Virus record (IMG/VR): IMGVR_UViG_3300045971_000856
Span: 1-48,981 of that record
Origin: a virus
Strand: one strand, 5' to 3'
DNA length: 48,981 bases
The notes under the pieces were generated by a model. It saw only the letters and a list, made by a program, of their open reading frames with translations, did no database searches and had not been told where the DNA came from. Each line of letters opens with the position of its first letter. Position 1 is the first letter of the stretch. A program made the translations under genes and the position numbers. Positions 1 to 9,771 of the stretch are shown in pieces.

Positions 1-32
1 GGAGGCCGCAGGTTCGAATCCTGCCACCCCGA
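1..32 (+). tRNA. 3' end of a tRNA, probably tRNA-Pro (partial)
   Basis: Only the 3' part is present. A T-arm is visible (GCAGG stem, TTCGAAT loop, CCTGC stem), followed by acceptor strand CACCCCG and discriminator A at 32. An acceptor 5' strand of CGGGGTG would be expected, which fits bacterial tRNA-Pro, but the anticodon lies outside the window, so the identity is inferred. CCA is not encoded. The gene sits 20 bp before tRNA-Arg, so the two are probably co-transcribed. Confidence 0.75.
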
Positions 33-52
33 CTATATTATTCAAGAGCAAT

Positions 53-110
<58 letters not shown>

Positions 111-126
<16 letters not shown>

Positions 127-237
127 CAAATGGCTATAGTTAGCTAAAAAACAAGTGCACATACAGGTCGTGAGACCAAGTATAGTGCGCTTTTTTCTTT
201 TTTAACTATTTAATGATAGCCTTATGATGAATGCTTC
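111..237 (+). repeat. Attachment-site direct repeat, left copy (attL side)
   Basis: These 127 bases are identical to 48855-48981. The copies diverge at the base before (G110 against T48854), and the right copy ends at the window edge. The repeat covers the last 16 bases of tRNA-Arg, its terminator and the DNA up to the first possible integrase start codons. The 16 tRNA bases are the probable attachment core. The remainder is better explained as phage DNA read twice than as a long core (see findings). Confidence 0.9.
153..205 (+). terminator. Rho-independent terminator after tRNA-Arg
   Basis: A long interrupted hairpin is built from AAGTGCAC (153-160) with GTGCGCTT (185-192, one G-U pair), ATAC with GTAT, and GGTC with GACC around a GTGA loop. 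A T-rich tract follows. It should end the tRNA transcript and shield the integrase. It lies inside the 127-base repeat, so the same hairpin is present at 48897-48949. Confidence 0.85.
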
Positions 238-1411
238 CGAAAGGATTTTTGACACGCTGGTAGACACCACCAAACTTTACGTGTCAATGAAAACTTATTT
301 TACAATTAGACCTTATAAAAAAAATCCAGAAAAGGCATTGGTCTACCTTTTTATTACTGGAGACAAAAAAAGAGAACGAATTAATTTTGATGTCCAAGTA
401 CAGGTTAAGGACTGGGACAAAGAGAAACAACGCCTTTTTCCAACATCAAAAGAAAATCAGGACAAAAATTTGATTTTAGAAAACCTGAATTCTAAAGTCA
501 CTGCAGCTAAAACTATTTTCCGTTTATCTGAAAAGGCTTTGACCCCCGCAATGCTTAAAAAAGAATTACTTAACGAAATGCCTCGGGTACGATTTACCGC
601 ATTTTACAAAGCCCAACTCGAAGAAGAGAAGGTAATGATGGCAATTGGTTCTTATAACCGATACAAATCGTTATTGGAAAAAATTATTGCTTTTGATAAT
701 GATGCCACGTTTATTGATATCGATCATGATTGGTTAGAGAAATATAGAAAGTACTACACAAGATTAGGAAACCAGTATACAACAGTTTCAGGCAATATTG
801 CAGGAATAAAAAAATTTTTAGGATTGGCAGTTAAAGCAGGAATCAAACTTAAAATTGATTTGAAAACTATTAATGTTGGGAGTACAAAAGGTAATAGAAC
901 TAGCTTAATGCCTTTTGAGTTAAAGAAATGTTCTACTTATTATTATAGTGAATTCATATCCGATTCGCATCGGTTGATATTGGGTTATTTTCTTTTTAGT
1001 TGTATGACTGGATTGCGTATTTCGGATGTTCAAAAATTAACTAGAAGTAATTTTATGGATAATTTCATCACTTTTGTAAATCAAAAAACAGGAATAGATC
1101 AATCTATTGCAATGAATATGAATGCTCGTAGACTTGTTTTTTTTGAACCATTATTATTTGAAAAAAAGTTTGCGGATCAACATATAAATGATGATTTGAA
1201 AAAGATTATGAAACTATTAGGCATTAACAAAAATGTTACATTTCACGTAGCGAGACATACTTTTGCGACTAGTTTTTTAAGAGCAGGTGGTCAAGTAGAA
1301 AAATTACAGCTTTTGCTAGGCCATAGTGATATAAAACAGACAATGATATATTCTCATATTGTTCAAGCCGATGCAAATGCAGAAATTTTTCTACTCGATA
1401 ACTTATTTTAA
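224..1411 (+). CDS. int: Tyrosine site-specific recombinase (phage integrase)
   Basis: This protein catalyses integration at the tRNA-Arg 3' end and takes part in excision. The N-terminal arm-binding region has the form usual for Bacteroidetes integrases (from MKTYFTIRPYKKN at residue 22), followed by a SAM-like core-binding domain at about 125-215. Catalytic residues are visible: R265 (GLRISD), K288, H341 and R344 (HVARH), H367 (LLGHSD) and nucleophile Y376. The length of about 395 residues is normal. The start may be 224, 227 or 287; the residue-22 methionine at 287 fits the family better. Its 3' end overlaps the convergent tail gene by 9 bp with no terminator between them. It is one of the few rightward genes, next to the attachment site as expected. 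Confidence 0.95.
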   Translation: MMNASERIFDTLVDTTKLYVSMKTYFTIRPYKKNPEKALVYLFITGDKKRERINFDVQVQVKDWDKEKQRLFPTSKENQDKNLILENLNSKVTAAKTIFRLSEKALTPAMLKKELLNEMPRVRFTAFYKAQLEEEKVMMAIGSYNRYKSLLEKIIAFDNDATFIDIDHDWLEKYRKYYTRLGNQYTTVSGNIAGIKKFLGLAVKAGIKLKIDLKTINVGSTKGNRTSLMPFELKKCSTYYYSEFISDSHRLILGYFLFSCMTGLRISDVQKLTRSNFMDNFITFVNQKTGIDQSIAMNMNARRLVFFEPLLFEKKFADQHINDDLKKIMKLLGINKNVTFHVARHTFATSFLRAGGQVEKLQLLLGHSDIKQTMIYSHIVQADANAEIFLLDNLF

Positions 1412-3223
1412 GGCATTAGTTTCAATCTCCACAGAGAATTGTCCTGGTATTGTTTCGGTTTTGTTTATATTTTTTATAATGTGAAATCTACCATAGGCGA
1501 AAATCTTTGTTTTCGCCTTTATTTTTGAAAGTTGTTCCTCCCAAGCTTTGAATCCCCAACTAAATGCTTGTGTAAATATTCTGAACTCAAACCATTTTTT
1601 CCAGTATCTTGAATGGATGGCAGGTATTTGGTATTCAATTGTGGATTGTGCCAAATTATTTCCATTGTATAATCCATCGTATTTTACTAAGAATACTTTT
1701 GAATCATTACTTTCAAATGCATATGATGTTTGAGCACCATTTCGGGTAAGTAATGGTAAAGGCAATCCATTTATTTCTATAGTTGTATTTTTTTCATCGA
1801 CTGTATATCCTGAATTCAAAATGCTTTCTTTATTTTGAAATACTGGTAAAAAAGTATAATCAGTATTATCTATATCTTGAAATTTCAATAGGAAAGAGGC
1901 TCCTTGTGTAAATTTTCGAAGTGGTTTTTTTATTTCAGAAAATTGTAAATCCTCTGCATCATTATAATTAATTTCATCTTCTATTGGATTCATTATGGCA
2001 AGTTTACCAACTATATCCAAATCATAATTGAACCAGTTTTTAACAACTTTTACAAAATCTCCAAAAGTTATATCAGATACTGCTTTGGTTAAATCAACTT
2101 TATTTTCATTGATTACAGAAGGCGTGGCAATTCCTGAAGAATCATTTGCTCTGAGTAATATAAAATCAATATCAAATATTACCTGCCCTTCACTTTCTCT
2201 TTGATAACTTAAAATAGTAATTTCGTGTGGATTTAAATCTACAATTGTTTCAAAATTTATATCAACATTTTTTGTATATCCAGATATAATTGCAAGGGGC
2301 TTTGAATGTGAATATAAAATGGTATTTCTATATTTTATTTCAAAATAACCGATTCCGCCTCCTCTTAAAAAAAAATCTCCTGCAATATTATATTTACCAG
2401 GAGTAACCAAAGTAACATTACCAATATATGTTGCCATACGGTACCCATGAAATGTATATTCGAAATGGTCTACATCCTCGGACATTTTTATACTATTAAT
2501 ATCTTCTATCACTAGTCTTTTAAAATAATCTACATCGCCATAAAGGCAAGCTTTCATTATTAGTTCATCGGTTAGGATTTTACCCGATAAAACATAACCT
2601 GCATCAATCATACCTCGTTGTAAAATATGAAGAAAATACGGTAATGGTTGCGTAATATTTCTATTGTAGGTAACGTCTTCAACTGTATCTACTGTATTTT
2701 GTAGAAAAGTACCGCTTATACGATTGTTTAATATTCCTCCAAAGAACTCCCATAAATCATCTGTAGTGTTATATTTGTCTGTATGTATTTGTGGAAAATT
2801 ATAATTAACAGCAGGCCATGTTTGAGTAATAACAGTTTCTGCATGTTGGTAAATAGTTACACCCGAATTTAAATTTATTTTTTCCAATGATAATTCAGAT
2901 ATTTTTTTATCAAAACTTGGAAGCTGTTCAAATCCATATCTGAGTACGCAACTTAACTTCTCCTGATGGGATTCTATTTCTAAGACTGCAATTTCAATTT
3001 TATCACCATGAACATATTGTAAATCAAAATAGGTTTCCACTTGATCTGAATTGTATTGAGATATAAATCCAAATGCTACATCCAAATCTTCTTCTAAATC
3101 TATTTCAAAAGGGAATGAATATTTTAAGAAAAAGCTATCCGAAAACCAATTATTCTCTTCGGTATCGGATATTTTGAAAGGGGATAGGTCTAGTTCGAAA
3201 CTAGAGTGTATAAGTTTCCTCAT
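1403..3223 (-). CDS. Probable tail-tip/baseplate structural protein
   Basis: This 606-residue protein is the last gene of the leftward late transcript. No domain is recognised with confidence. It is rich in aromatic and acidic residues with predicted beta structure, has no signal peptide and no membrane segment, and ends in a charged segment. It lies directly after the tape measure gene and one further large tail gene, where siphophages keep distal tail or baseplate proteins. Its start overlaps the previous gene by 23 bp, suggesting translational coupling. The role comes from position only. Confidence 0.55.
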   Translation of the reverse strand: MRKLIHSSFELDLSPFKISDTEENNWFSDSFFLKYSFPFEIDLEEDLDVAFGFISQYNSDQVETYFDLQYVHGDKIEIAVLEIESHQEKLSCVLRYGFEQLPSFDKKISELSLEKINLNSGVTIYQHAETVITQTWPAVNYNFPQIHTDKYNTTDDLWEFFGGILNNRISGTFLQNTVDTVEDVTYNRNITQPLPYFLHILQRGMIDAGYVLSGKILTDELIMKACLYGDVDYFKRLVIEDINSIKMSEDVDHFEYTFHGYRMATYIGNVTLVTPGKYNIAGDFFLRGGGIGYFEIKYRNTILYSHSKPLAIISGYTKNVDINFETIVDLNPHEITILSYQRESEGQVIFDIDFILLRANDSSGIATPSVINENKVDLTKAVSDITFGDFVKVVKNWFNYDLDIVGKLAIMNPIEDEINYNDAEDLQFSEIKKPLRKFTQGASFLLKFQDIDNTDYTFLPVFQNKESILNSGYTVDEKNTTIEINGLPLPLLTRNGAQTSYAFESNDSKVFLVKYDGLYNGNNLAQSTIEYQIPAIHSRYWKKWFEFRIFTQAFSWGFKAWEEQLSKIKAKTKIFAYGRFHIIKNINKTETIPGQFSVEIETNALK

Positions 3224-4994
3224 CGTAGGCTCTGTTAATTGTGAATTCTAAAGGGAAAGAAATTAATTCATTTTCATAATCTTGCTTCGGAAGTTGTTTG
3301 CCAATAGGGCGAAGAGATATTTCCTTATCATCTTGTATCAGCCATGCTCTTTTGGAACGCATTAAACTTTCGATTGTGTCAATATCTGTAAATAATATCC
3401 AACCCGTATCGATATAAAGTTTAACGTCTTTGGAAGAAGCTAAATGCTCTAGCGTTTCGACTAAGTTTTGATACACTTTTTGGGATTGAAATTCTAAATC
3501 AGGGTCAAGAGAAGCAATTCCAGTACACTCTATCGCCGATTGCATTTTGAATTCATTTTCCCAAACGATCATGTTGGAATAATTACTATCTGGAAAAATA
3601 CAAAATGTTTTTTTAGGTACATTAGTATTATTTTGACCAGCTATATCAATGACATATTCAATTACATCTCCTTGGTTGAAGGAATTGAATTGTACTTTTT
3701 TGCAAAGTGTGGTATTGGCGTTGGTTGGTAATGCTTCGGTATTTATGATTATTCCATTCTTTAACGTTCTTAATTCATAACTGCCTACTGGGATTAGAAT
3801 GTTTAAATATGCAAAGCTTTTTTGAGTAACTCGATTAGGTTTTGGGTTGAATTCAAGAAAACCAAAATCAGTAAACCCACGACTTAATCCTGCAACAAAA
3901 GGAATTACTGCAGATGTACCAGATCGAACAATACTATCATCAAGGATTAGTTTTTCGGCAACTGATAATTGTACTTTTGCAAATTGATATTGCAAAAGCG
4001 AATCGTTAACTTCATTAAATTTTCGCATCAATCGATGAATAACTTGCCCTATATTTACTTTTGATTTTGCTTTGAATAAAACTATCTTTTGTTTAAGTGT
4101 ATTCTCGGTAACGTTATCTGTAAAGAAATCATAGGTTTTTATTAGTGCATTAAATTGAAAGTAAGTATCTGTATTTGTTGATTGAAAATTAAAAAATATA
4201 GGGTCAAGTGTAAATGCCTTTTGCCCGCTTGGATAAGGTATTTGAAAGAAATCGGATAGCCTTGATACACTAACCATGTAATTAATTACTCCAAACTGGA
4301 CATCATTTTTAAAAACATTGAAACTTCCTGCTAAATCAGTGCCCGTGAAAACTGCCTCACTATCATAATATTCACTTAAACCAATACCAATAACTGCATT
4401 ACCCGAACCTGAAGCTACAAAGTAGGTCCCACTACTATCGGTAATTGAGACTAACGATACACTAGGCGTTGAAGAACTTAAAATAAAATTATTTTTCGCC
4501 ACTATTTTCCATAAATTACCAGTAATTGCAATTATCTGAAGTAGTCTAGGCTCATTTTGCTTATGTACAAATGTTAAATTATTCGGGGTAAAACTAAATA
4601 TTGAGCCTTCGCCTTGATTATTAACGGTTATACTAACAGCTTCCGCATCTGTTGTATAACTGAAAAAGGCATCAGGGTAATTAGCAGTAATTATAATAAC
4701 TCCAACGCCCGTTGCATCTGTAGCTGGATAATCATCTATTGTAAATAAATCAGCTGTGTTATAATCTAAATTAAAAGCTTCTTTATAGTTGGAAGAAACA
4801 TAACCGATATAATCGCCCGGATTTATATAATCACCAAATGGAATTAAAAAAGGCAATAAGGTTTGTCCTGATTCTAACCTTGACTGCTTGAATATTTCAT
4901 TTAAATTTATATTTAAATTTGATTCATTAATATTAATAAAATTATTTATTTCTGGTACAGCATTATACTGAATCATTATACTTGAATTTGCCAT
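3201..4994 (-). CDS. Probable tail protein with Ig-like (BACON-like) segment
   Basis: This 597-residue protein starts 3 bp after the tape measure stop codon. Residues of about 95-215 are rich in Ser, Thr, Asn and Gly, with a WKIVAKNNF...SGSGNAVIG pattern that recalls BACON or Ig-like beta-sandwich repeats of Bacteroidetes surface and phage tail proteins. The C-terminal 150 residues look globular (SRPIGKQLP-type basic stretch, acidic end). Distal tail or tail-tip assembly is the likely role from its place between the tape measure and the terminal tail gene. The BACON comparison is by eye and uncertain. Confidence 0.5.
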   Translation of the reverse strand: MANSSIMIQYNAVPEINNFININESNLNINLNEIFKQSRLESGQTLLPFLIPFGDYINPGDYIGYVSSNYKEAFNLDYNTADLFTIDDYPATDATGVGVIIITANYPDAFFSYTTDAEAVSITVNNQGEGSIFSFTPNNLTFVHKQNEPRLLQIIAITGNLWKIVAKNNFILSSSTPSVSLVSITDSSGTYFVASGSGNAVIGIGLSEYYDSEAVFTGTDLAGSFNVFKNDVQFGVINYMVSVSRLSDFFQIPYPSGQKAFTLDPIFFNFQSTNTDTYFQFNALIKTYDFFTDNVTENTLKQKIVLFKAKSKVNIGQVIHRLMRKFNEVNDSLLQYQFAKVQLSVAEKLILDDSIVRSGTSAVIPFVAGLSRGFTDFGFLEFNPKPNRVTQKSFAYLNILIPVGSYELRTLKNGIIINTEALPTNANTTLCKKVQFNSFNQGDVIEYVIDIAGQNNTNVPKKTFCIFPDSNYSNMIVWENEFKMQSAIECTGIASLDPDLEFQSQKVYQNLVETLEHLASSKDVKLYIDTGWILFTDIDTIESLMRSKRAWLIQDDKEISLRPIGKQLPKQDYENELISFPLEFTINRAYDEETYTL

Positions 4995-4997
4995 CTT

Positions 4998-7900
4998 TTA
5001 TCTTTTTGATTTAGTTCTTAATTCGGTGTATGCCTCTATACCTTCTTTTAGGTTTTTCATTGATGGTAAATCTTTGTTTGAAACGATAGCGAGAATACCC
5101 GATTCTTTTATCTCTTTCATTACTGCTGTGTTCTCGGATACTACAGCCAATACCATTTGTAACAATTGGTTATTATCTCCTGATGGAGTAGGGCTATTGC
5201 TCTCTTTTGGAACTTCATAACGTTTAAGTTCTGGATTGTATAGTCCTTTTTCAAACCCTTTTATTCCATTGAGTTCTCTGATAAGGGAATCCTTAACCTC
5301 TGGGTTCATTTGTCGCCATGCTTTATTATCGATTACCATTTCGGGACCCTTCTCGGCCACAAGGAAATGACTGGTGTCACTTACCAATCCCGAACGGGTT
5401 TTACCGGCATATTTTGATTTGAATACTTTGCCATCCTGTTGGCGTTTTACGTAGTCTCCGTATAATCCTGATTCATAACCTTTGGCGGGTAGAGGCGTTT
5501 TCATTATGGTCGCAATCTGTAAACCTCCCATTACGCCTACAAGTGCTCCCATTGCTATACCTAACCATACCGGTTGTGTACTTAATGCATTGATTACAGC
5601 AACCGCAGTACCTGTTATTGCATTTGCAATGGCTATTGTTCTTTGTCTTTTGGCTTGATTGTATTCAATCTCTGCCTTTTTCTTGTCTAACTGTTTATCT
5701 ATTCGCTCTACTTGTTTAGTGTATGTTTTTTGGGAAATCATACCGCTATCCAATTGCCTTTTTAGTTTTGTTTTTTTGGCATCGGAGGTAGTTTCAAATT
5801 TCTTAAGTTGTGCGTTTTCATTGGCAGTCATATACTCGCCATATTGGGACCATACAGCAGTCAATGCTTGAACAGCAAACACCATATCTTCGACACCAAT
5901 TTTACCAGTTTTAAGATTCTCATAAAACTGCACCCAATTATCTTGGGTAAACCCAAAAATATCAGTCTCTCCTTTTAGTCCTAAAGCTTGGGACATAGAA
6001 GGTCCAGAGTTCCCTTGAAGTTCGTTTCTTTTTGCTATTAGTTCGGCTAATGTTAAACCCGCTTCTTTGGCTAGTTTTGTAAACTCTACGACCTGCTCCG
6101 GAGTAAGCAAGGACATGTCCATTTTTTCGAAATTTCCTTTGCCTATTATGGTATTGAAATCTTCAATAAGCTTTTTAAGAAACTTTTCCTGTTCTACTGA
6201 TTCAGTTTCTTCAAATTTTCTGCGGAGTTTAGCCTTTTTAAATTCATTATTACCTAAAGCAACTAGTTCCTCATTATACTTAATCTCACGTTCCGTTTTT
6301 GCTAAATCAAAAGCTTCTTTTTCTCTTTGAATTTGGTCTTTTGCTCCCTTTTCTTCAATAGTGGCAACCCTAAGATTATGGATATAAAGTTTTCCTTCCT
6401 TGATCTCGTTTATTTGTTCATCAAGTGCCAAGTTCTTTTCGTCCCATCCTTTTCTGATGGCAAGTAGGGCTTTGTATTTGGTAATGTCTTTGGATTCTTT
6501 GGCTTTGGCTATATCTTCATCTAGTTTTGCCAATTCAACAGTATGCACTTTTTGGCGGTCAAGATCGTCGATTTCACGGTTATATCGCTGTGCTTCGATA
6601 GCCATTTCTTTTGCATAACCATCCTGCATTGTTGCTATCCTATCATCCTCTAACTGGCGTTGCTGTTTTAATAACAGTTCTGCATATTTGGCTTCGTTTT
6701 CAAGTTTTAATCGGTTAATTTCTTCTTGAGTTGAGTTTGGGTCTTTTTTGGTTTTTTTATCATCAGTTCCGCCTCCTGGTACATTATAATTTGATTTTGA
6801 ACCATCTGGATTTGGTTTTCCTAAATCGTTAATTTGATTTTTTAAAACCTCACCCTCTAATGCTTTCATTTGATCGTCAATAGCTTTCATAGCATTATTC
6901 TTTTCACTCAATCCAGAGGCTTCCATCATTTGGTCTACATAGTTTTTTAACCATGCTTTATCTGTATTTTTATACTTTTTCTTAGCGTAAGCCTCTAATT
7001 CTTTTCTAGATTTTAGATCGTCAAATTCAGAATTTCCAAGCCAACTACTTACACTTTCTTTTCTGTAAGAACCTGCTGTTCTTCCTTCTGCATCAACTTT
7101 TTCTTTGGCTAATTCATCAAATTTGCTTTTAACTGCTTTCGCTCTTGCATTTGCATAAAGTTCAGCATTGTATTTTTTTAATATTTCCGTTCCTTCAGCA
7201 GTTTTAATATTTTCAAGCGTTAGATTACCTATATAATCGGGAATGATTTTATTTAATTTATCAATAGCAGCTAAACGCTTGCCTTTTTCAATGGTTTCAT
7301 CTTTAGCAATTTTTGTCAAAATTTCAAGTTCTGCCTTTTCAGCCGCAATAGATTTTACCGCCTCCTGATGGACTTCGTTTAAAGTTTTTGAAACCGCACT
7401 TACTTTATCTGCTTCATTTCTAAATGCAAAATATGCTGCAGTAATAGCAGCTATTGCACCTAATATAAAACCCCAAGGAGTTGTCATCATAGTAGTAGTC
7501 ATCAACCTAAATGCGGTAATTGCTCCACGAATGTTTCCAGTCATTAGCATAGTTGCAATAGTATACGCTTGTGATGCTACCATAGCAATACCATCGGCTA
7601 CCGCTCTGGCTTTTGCCCCTATAATGTATAGTAGATTTGCTTCGGTACTTCTAGTAGTCCATAAAGCAACTAATTTTTGCCAAGCCACATTTGTAACCAT
7701 TGCAGCGGTAATTATTCCGATGATTTTAGCAGTTAGCACTAAAGTGTTTTTCCATCTATTTACAGAACCATCAGTATCTTCAGTTGCACCAATAAATTTT
7801 GCAAGCCAATCCACACCTGCCGCTAACCATTTGATAAAGGTTTCTGATGAAAACCAACCTGATACTGTTTTGCTAATTTTTTCTAGAGTTGCAGCAAGAT

Positions 7901-9269
7901 TATTATTTTTAATATTATATTCATTTACTAGTGATGTTCCATCTCTAAATGAATTATTTGATAAAAGCATGAGTTCACGGAAACGTTTTGTATTATTCCC
8001 CATTGCCCCAATTACCTTATTTGCACCATCGGCACTTATACCAAGGAAATCCAACGTTTTTGCAGTTTCTGTTCCAGACATACCTTTCATACCTTCTGCA
8101 AATTTCAGCATGAAATCTAGCGGGTTTTTATTGATCATGGTCTCAACTTCTTTTTGAGTTAATCCCATTACTTTTGCAAACTTGGCCGTCTCGGTACTGG
8201 CTTGCTTCATGAAAATACCATAAGCACGAGCCGAAACTTCGGACTCAATTCCAGACTCTTCAAAAGCGGTACCCAAAGCCAATGTTTCTTGTATAGTTGG
8301 TTTCAATACATCTGTAAGTGAACCAATACGGGTGGTGAAATCTGCTATATTTGCTTCGGAGGCTGTTCCATTGGCACCAAGATCATTGATAGCCGAACCG
8401 ATAGAGTTATATGCCTGTTCTACACCTAAATCTTTAGTTTCTTGGAAAAGAAATTTAATTTTCCCAAGTTTATTAGCTACTTCTTCAGCACCTCCGGTAA
8501 ATGAATCACCTAATGATACCGAAGCTTTATTCATTACATCAACGAAATCGACTATTTCGGCTTTGGCAATACCAATACGACCTCCTTGCTCGGCTATGCC
8601 TAAAAGGTCTATTCTTGAAGTTCGGGTTTGGAGCAGTCCAAAGGATTTTGTGAGTTCATCAACTTCAATTTTGGTCATTCCCGTAGTTTTCATAACATCC
8701 GATTGGGCATCGGATAACTTACCGTTGATGTCGATAATTTTTTGAATAGATAATACTAGACCTGTTAAGGCTGCTACCATAGAAAGTGCAATTCCTTGGT
8801 ATTTATTGAAGCCATCAGCAAGGGAACTGATAGACATTTTTGCAGTATTTGATTTCCCTTTTAACTCATCCAAACGGGCAGTAACTTGACCTAATTCTTC
8901 TGTATATTTTTTATGTGCTTCGCCTCCTGGTACTGCATTGGCCAATGACAATCTTAAAAGTTTGGCTTTCTCAATCAATTGATGCATTGTCAAACCGGTT
9001 ATTCCGATTTGATCCTGCAACTCTTTCATTTTGGTTTTGTTGGATGTAATCTCAGCATTATTGGCTTTGATGGTGGCAGTTAGTTTTTTATACTCTTCTG
9101 TTTCTTCCTTGCCCTGCTTAATTAAAAGCTTTTTTTGTAGGCCTAATGCTTTGTTTTCCTCGGTAAGTTTACGAGTTGCTTTCTCTAGGTCAAAAAGTTC
9201 TTTTTGCGCTGGATTACCGTCGATAATTATCGAAAGTTTTATCTTTTCGTCGGATATTGTCTTTGCCAT
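4998..9269 (-). CDS. Phage tail tape measure protein (TP901 type)
   Basis: At 1423 residues this is the longest protein in the window. The N-terminal 130 residues are Lys/Glu-rich coiled coil. Residues of about 185-460 match the TP901 tape measure core, with the run KTTGMTKIEVDELTKSFG, then GIAEQGGRIGIAK and LGTAFEESG. Hydrophobic helices occur at about 500-620 and again at about 1215-1245. Long Lys/Glu coiled coils fill residues 830-1200. The protein would set tail length; at the usual 1.5 angstrom per residue that is very roughly 200 nm. It heads its own unit, with a TGTCACA-type promoter 46 bp upstream. Confidence 0.93.
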   Translation of the reverse strand: MAKTISDEKIKLSIIIDGNPAQKELFDLEKATRKLTEENKALGLQKKLLIKQGKEETEEYKKLTATIKANNAEITSNKTKMKELQDQIGITGLTMHQLIEKAKLLRLSLANAVPGGEAHKKYTEELGQVTARLDELKGKSNTAKMSISSLADGFNKYQGIALSMVAALTGLVLSIQKIIDINGKLSDAQSDVMKTTGMTKIEVDELTKSFGLLQTRTSRIDLLGIAEQGGRIGIAKAEIVDFVDVMNKASVSLGDSFTGGAEEVANKLGKIKFLFQETKDLGVEQAYNSIGSAINDLGANGTASEANIADFTTRIGSLTDVLKPTIQETLALGTAFEESGIESEVSARAYGIFMKQASTETAKFAKVMGLTQKEVETMINKNPLDFMLKFAEGMKGMSGTETAKTLDFLGISADGANKVIGAMGNNTKRFRELMLLSNNSFRDGTSLVNEYNIKNNNLAATLEKISKTVSGWFSSETFIKWLAAGVDWLAKFIGATEDTDGSVNRWKNTLVLTAKIIGIITAAMVTNVAWQKLVALWTTRSTEANLLYIIGAKARAVADGIAMVASQAYTIATMLMTGNIRGAITAFRLMTTTMMTTPWGFILGAIAAITAAYFAFRNEADKVSAVSKTLNEVHQEAVKSIAAEKAELEILTKIAKDETIEKGKRLAAIDKLNKIIPDYIGNLTLENIKTAEGTEILKKYNAELYANARAKAVKSKFDELAKEKVDAEGRTAGSYRKESVSSWLGNSEFDDLKSRKELEAYAKKKYKNTDKAWLKNYVDQMMEASGLSEKNNAMKAIDDQMKALEGEVLKNQINDLGKPNPDGSKSNYNVPGGGTDDKKTKKDPNSTQEEINRLKLENEAKYAELLLKQQRQLEDDRIATMQDGYAKEMAIEAQRYNREIDDLDRQKVHTVELAKLDEDIAKAKESKDITKYKALLAIRKGWDEKNLALDEQINEIKEGKLYIHNLRVATIEEKGAKDQIQREKEAFDLAKTEREIKYNEELVALGNNEFKKAKLRRKFEETESVEQEKFLKKLIEDFNTIIGKGNFEKMDMSLLTPEQVVEFTKLAKEAGLTLAELIAKRNELQGNSGPSMSQALGLKGETDIFGFTQDNWVQFYENLKTGKIGVEDMVFAVQALTAVWSQYGEYMTANENAQLKKFETTSDAKKTKLKRQLDSGMISQKTYTKQVERIDKQLDKKKAEIEYNQAKRQRTIAIANAITGTAVAVINALSTQPVWLGIAMGALVGVMGGLQIATIMKTPLPAKGYESGLYGDYVKRQQDGKVFKSKYAGKTRSGLVSDTSHFLVAEKGPEMVIDNKAWRQMNPEVKDSLIRELNGIKGFEKGLYNPELKRYEVPKESNSPTPSGDNNQLLQMVLAVVSENTAVMKEIKESGILAIVSNKDLPSMKNLKEGIEAYTELRTKSKR

Positions 9270-9286
9270 TAGGTGCTGATTTTAAG

Positions 9287-9322
9287 TAAAATTGCACCTA
9301 TTTTATAGGTTATGTTGTGACA
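9287..9322 (-). promoter_or_regulatory. Late promoter before the tape measure unit
   Basis: On the minus strand TGTCACA (9316-9322) is followed after exactly 21 bp by CAATTTTA (9287-9294), a variant of the Bacteroidetes TAnnTTTG -7 box. The tape measure start codon lies about 17 bp further on. The same arrangement with identical spacing occurs at four other late units. The motif immediately follows the T-run of the terminator of the antirepressor islet. Confidence 0.7.
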
Positions 9323-9323
9323 T

Positions 9324-9350
9324 AAAAAAACCCCGTGAGTACGGGGCTTT
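9324..9350 (-). terminator. Rho-independent terminator of the antirepressor islet
   Basis: CCCCGT (9331-9336), a GAGT loop and ACGGGG (9341-9346) form the stem. Seven A residues on the plus strand at 9324-9330 give a T-run in the leftward transcript. It ends the P22_AR_N transcript and separates it from the late promoter that begins at once downstream. Confidence 0.85.
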
Positions 9351-9361
9351 GGGTGGTATTT

Positions 9362-9715
9362 TTAGTTTTTAGTTATATGATTACAAATGTCGAGATAGCA
9401 AATATTTTTGTATTTAATGAGTTCCTCACGTGCATCCTCCTTTATGTTTTTTTCGCATATTGTAAAAAGCCATCCTAAAACATATTTTACTGGCAAACAA
9501 AGCATTTTATATTTTTTATTATCTGCAGACAATGCTTTTATAAGTTTATATTTTTTTAATAAAATAGGATCTTCTTTAATTTTATCAAACTGAGCCTTAT
9601 AATTTATTCCTAAAGCTGTACATATTGGTTTTATCGGGAGATATTCAATTCCAAATTCATCTATTACTGAAAAAATCCCTTGATTATTTATTGTTGTAAC
9701 TAATTTTGAATTCAT
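9362..9715 (-). CDS. Antirepressor, P22_AR N-terminal domain family
   Basis: The segment running from PIKPICTALGINYKAQFDKI through KYKMLCLPVKYVLGWLFTI to EDAREELIKYK follows the P22_AR_N antirepressor domain closely and fills the whole protein (about 117 residues). Proteins of this family bind a phage repressor and can trigger induction or change immunity. A longer frame reaches 9760, but a hairpin (9739-9756) lies in that extension, so the internal ATG at 9715 is preferred. The gene follows a KilA-N gene; terminators bracket the pair. No C-terminal DNA-binding domain is attached, so it may act with its neighbour. Confidence 0.8.
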   Translation of the reverse strand: MNSKLVTTINNQGIFSVIDEFGIEYLPIKPICTALGINYKAQFDKIKEDPILLKKYKLIKALSADNKKYKMLCLPVKYVLGWLFTICEKNIKEDAREELIKYKNICYLDICNHITKN

Positions 9716-9738
9716 GTCTTTAATTTTTTGGTGTGAGG

Positions 9739-9756
9739 CGAGGACATACATCCTCG
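9739..9756 (-). terminator. Hairpin between the two antirepressor genes
   Basis: CGAGGA (9739-9744) and TCCTCG (9751-9756) form a perfect 6-bp stem with a 6-base loop between the KilA-N stop codon and the preferred start of the P22_AR_N gene. No T-run follows, so it may be an attenuator or RNA-processing site rather than a true terminator. Confidence 0.4.
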
Positions 9757-9771
9757 ACAAGATTCTTCTAT

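Noticed and set aside
7531-8157. A 208-codon rightward open frame opposite the tape measure gene
   Set aside because: It is antisense to the well-supported tape measure coding sequence, has no family features and reads as a compositional shadow.
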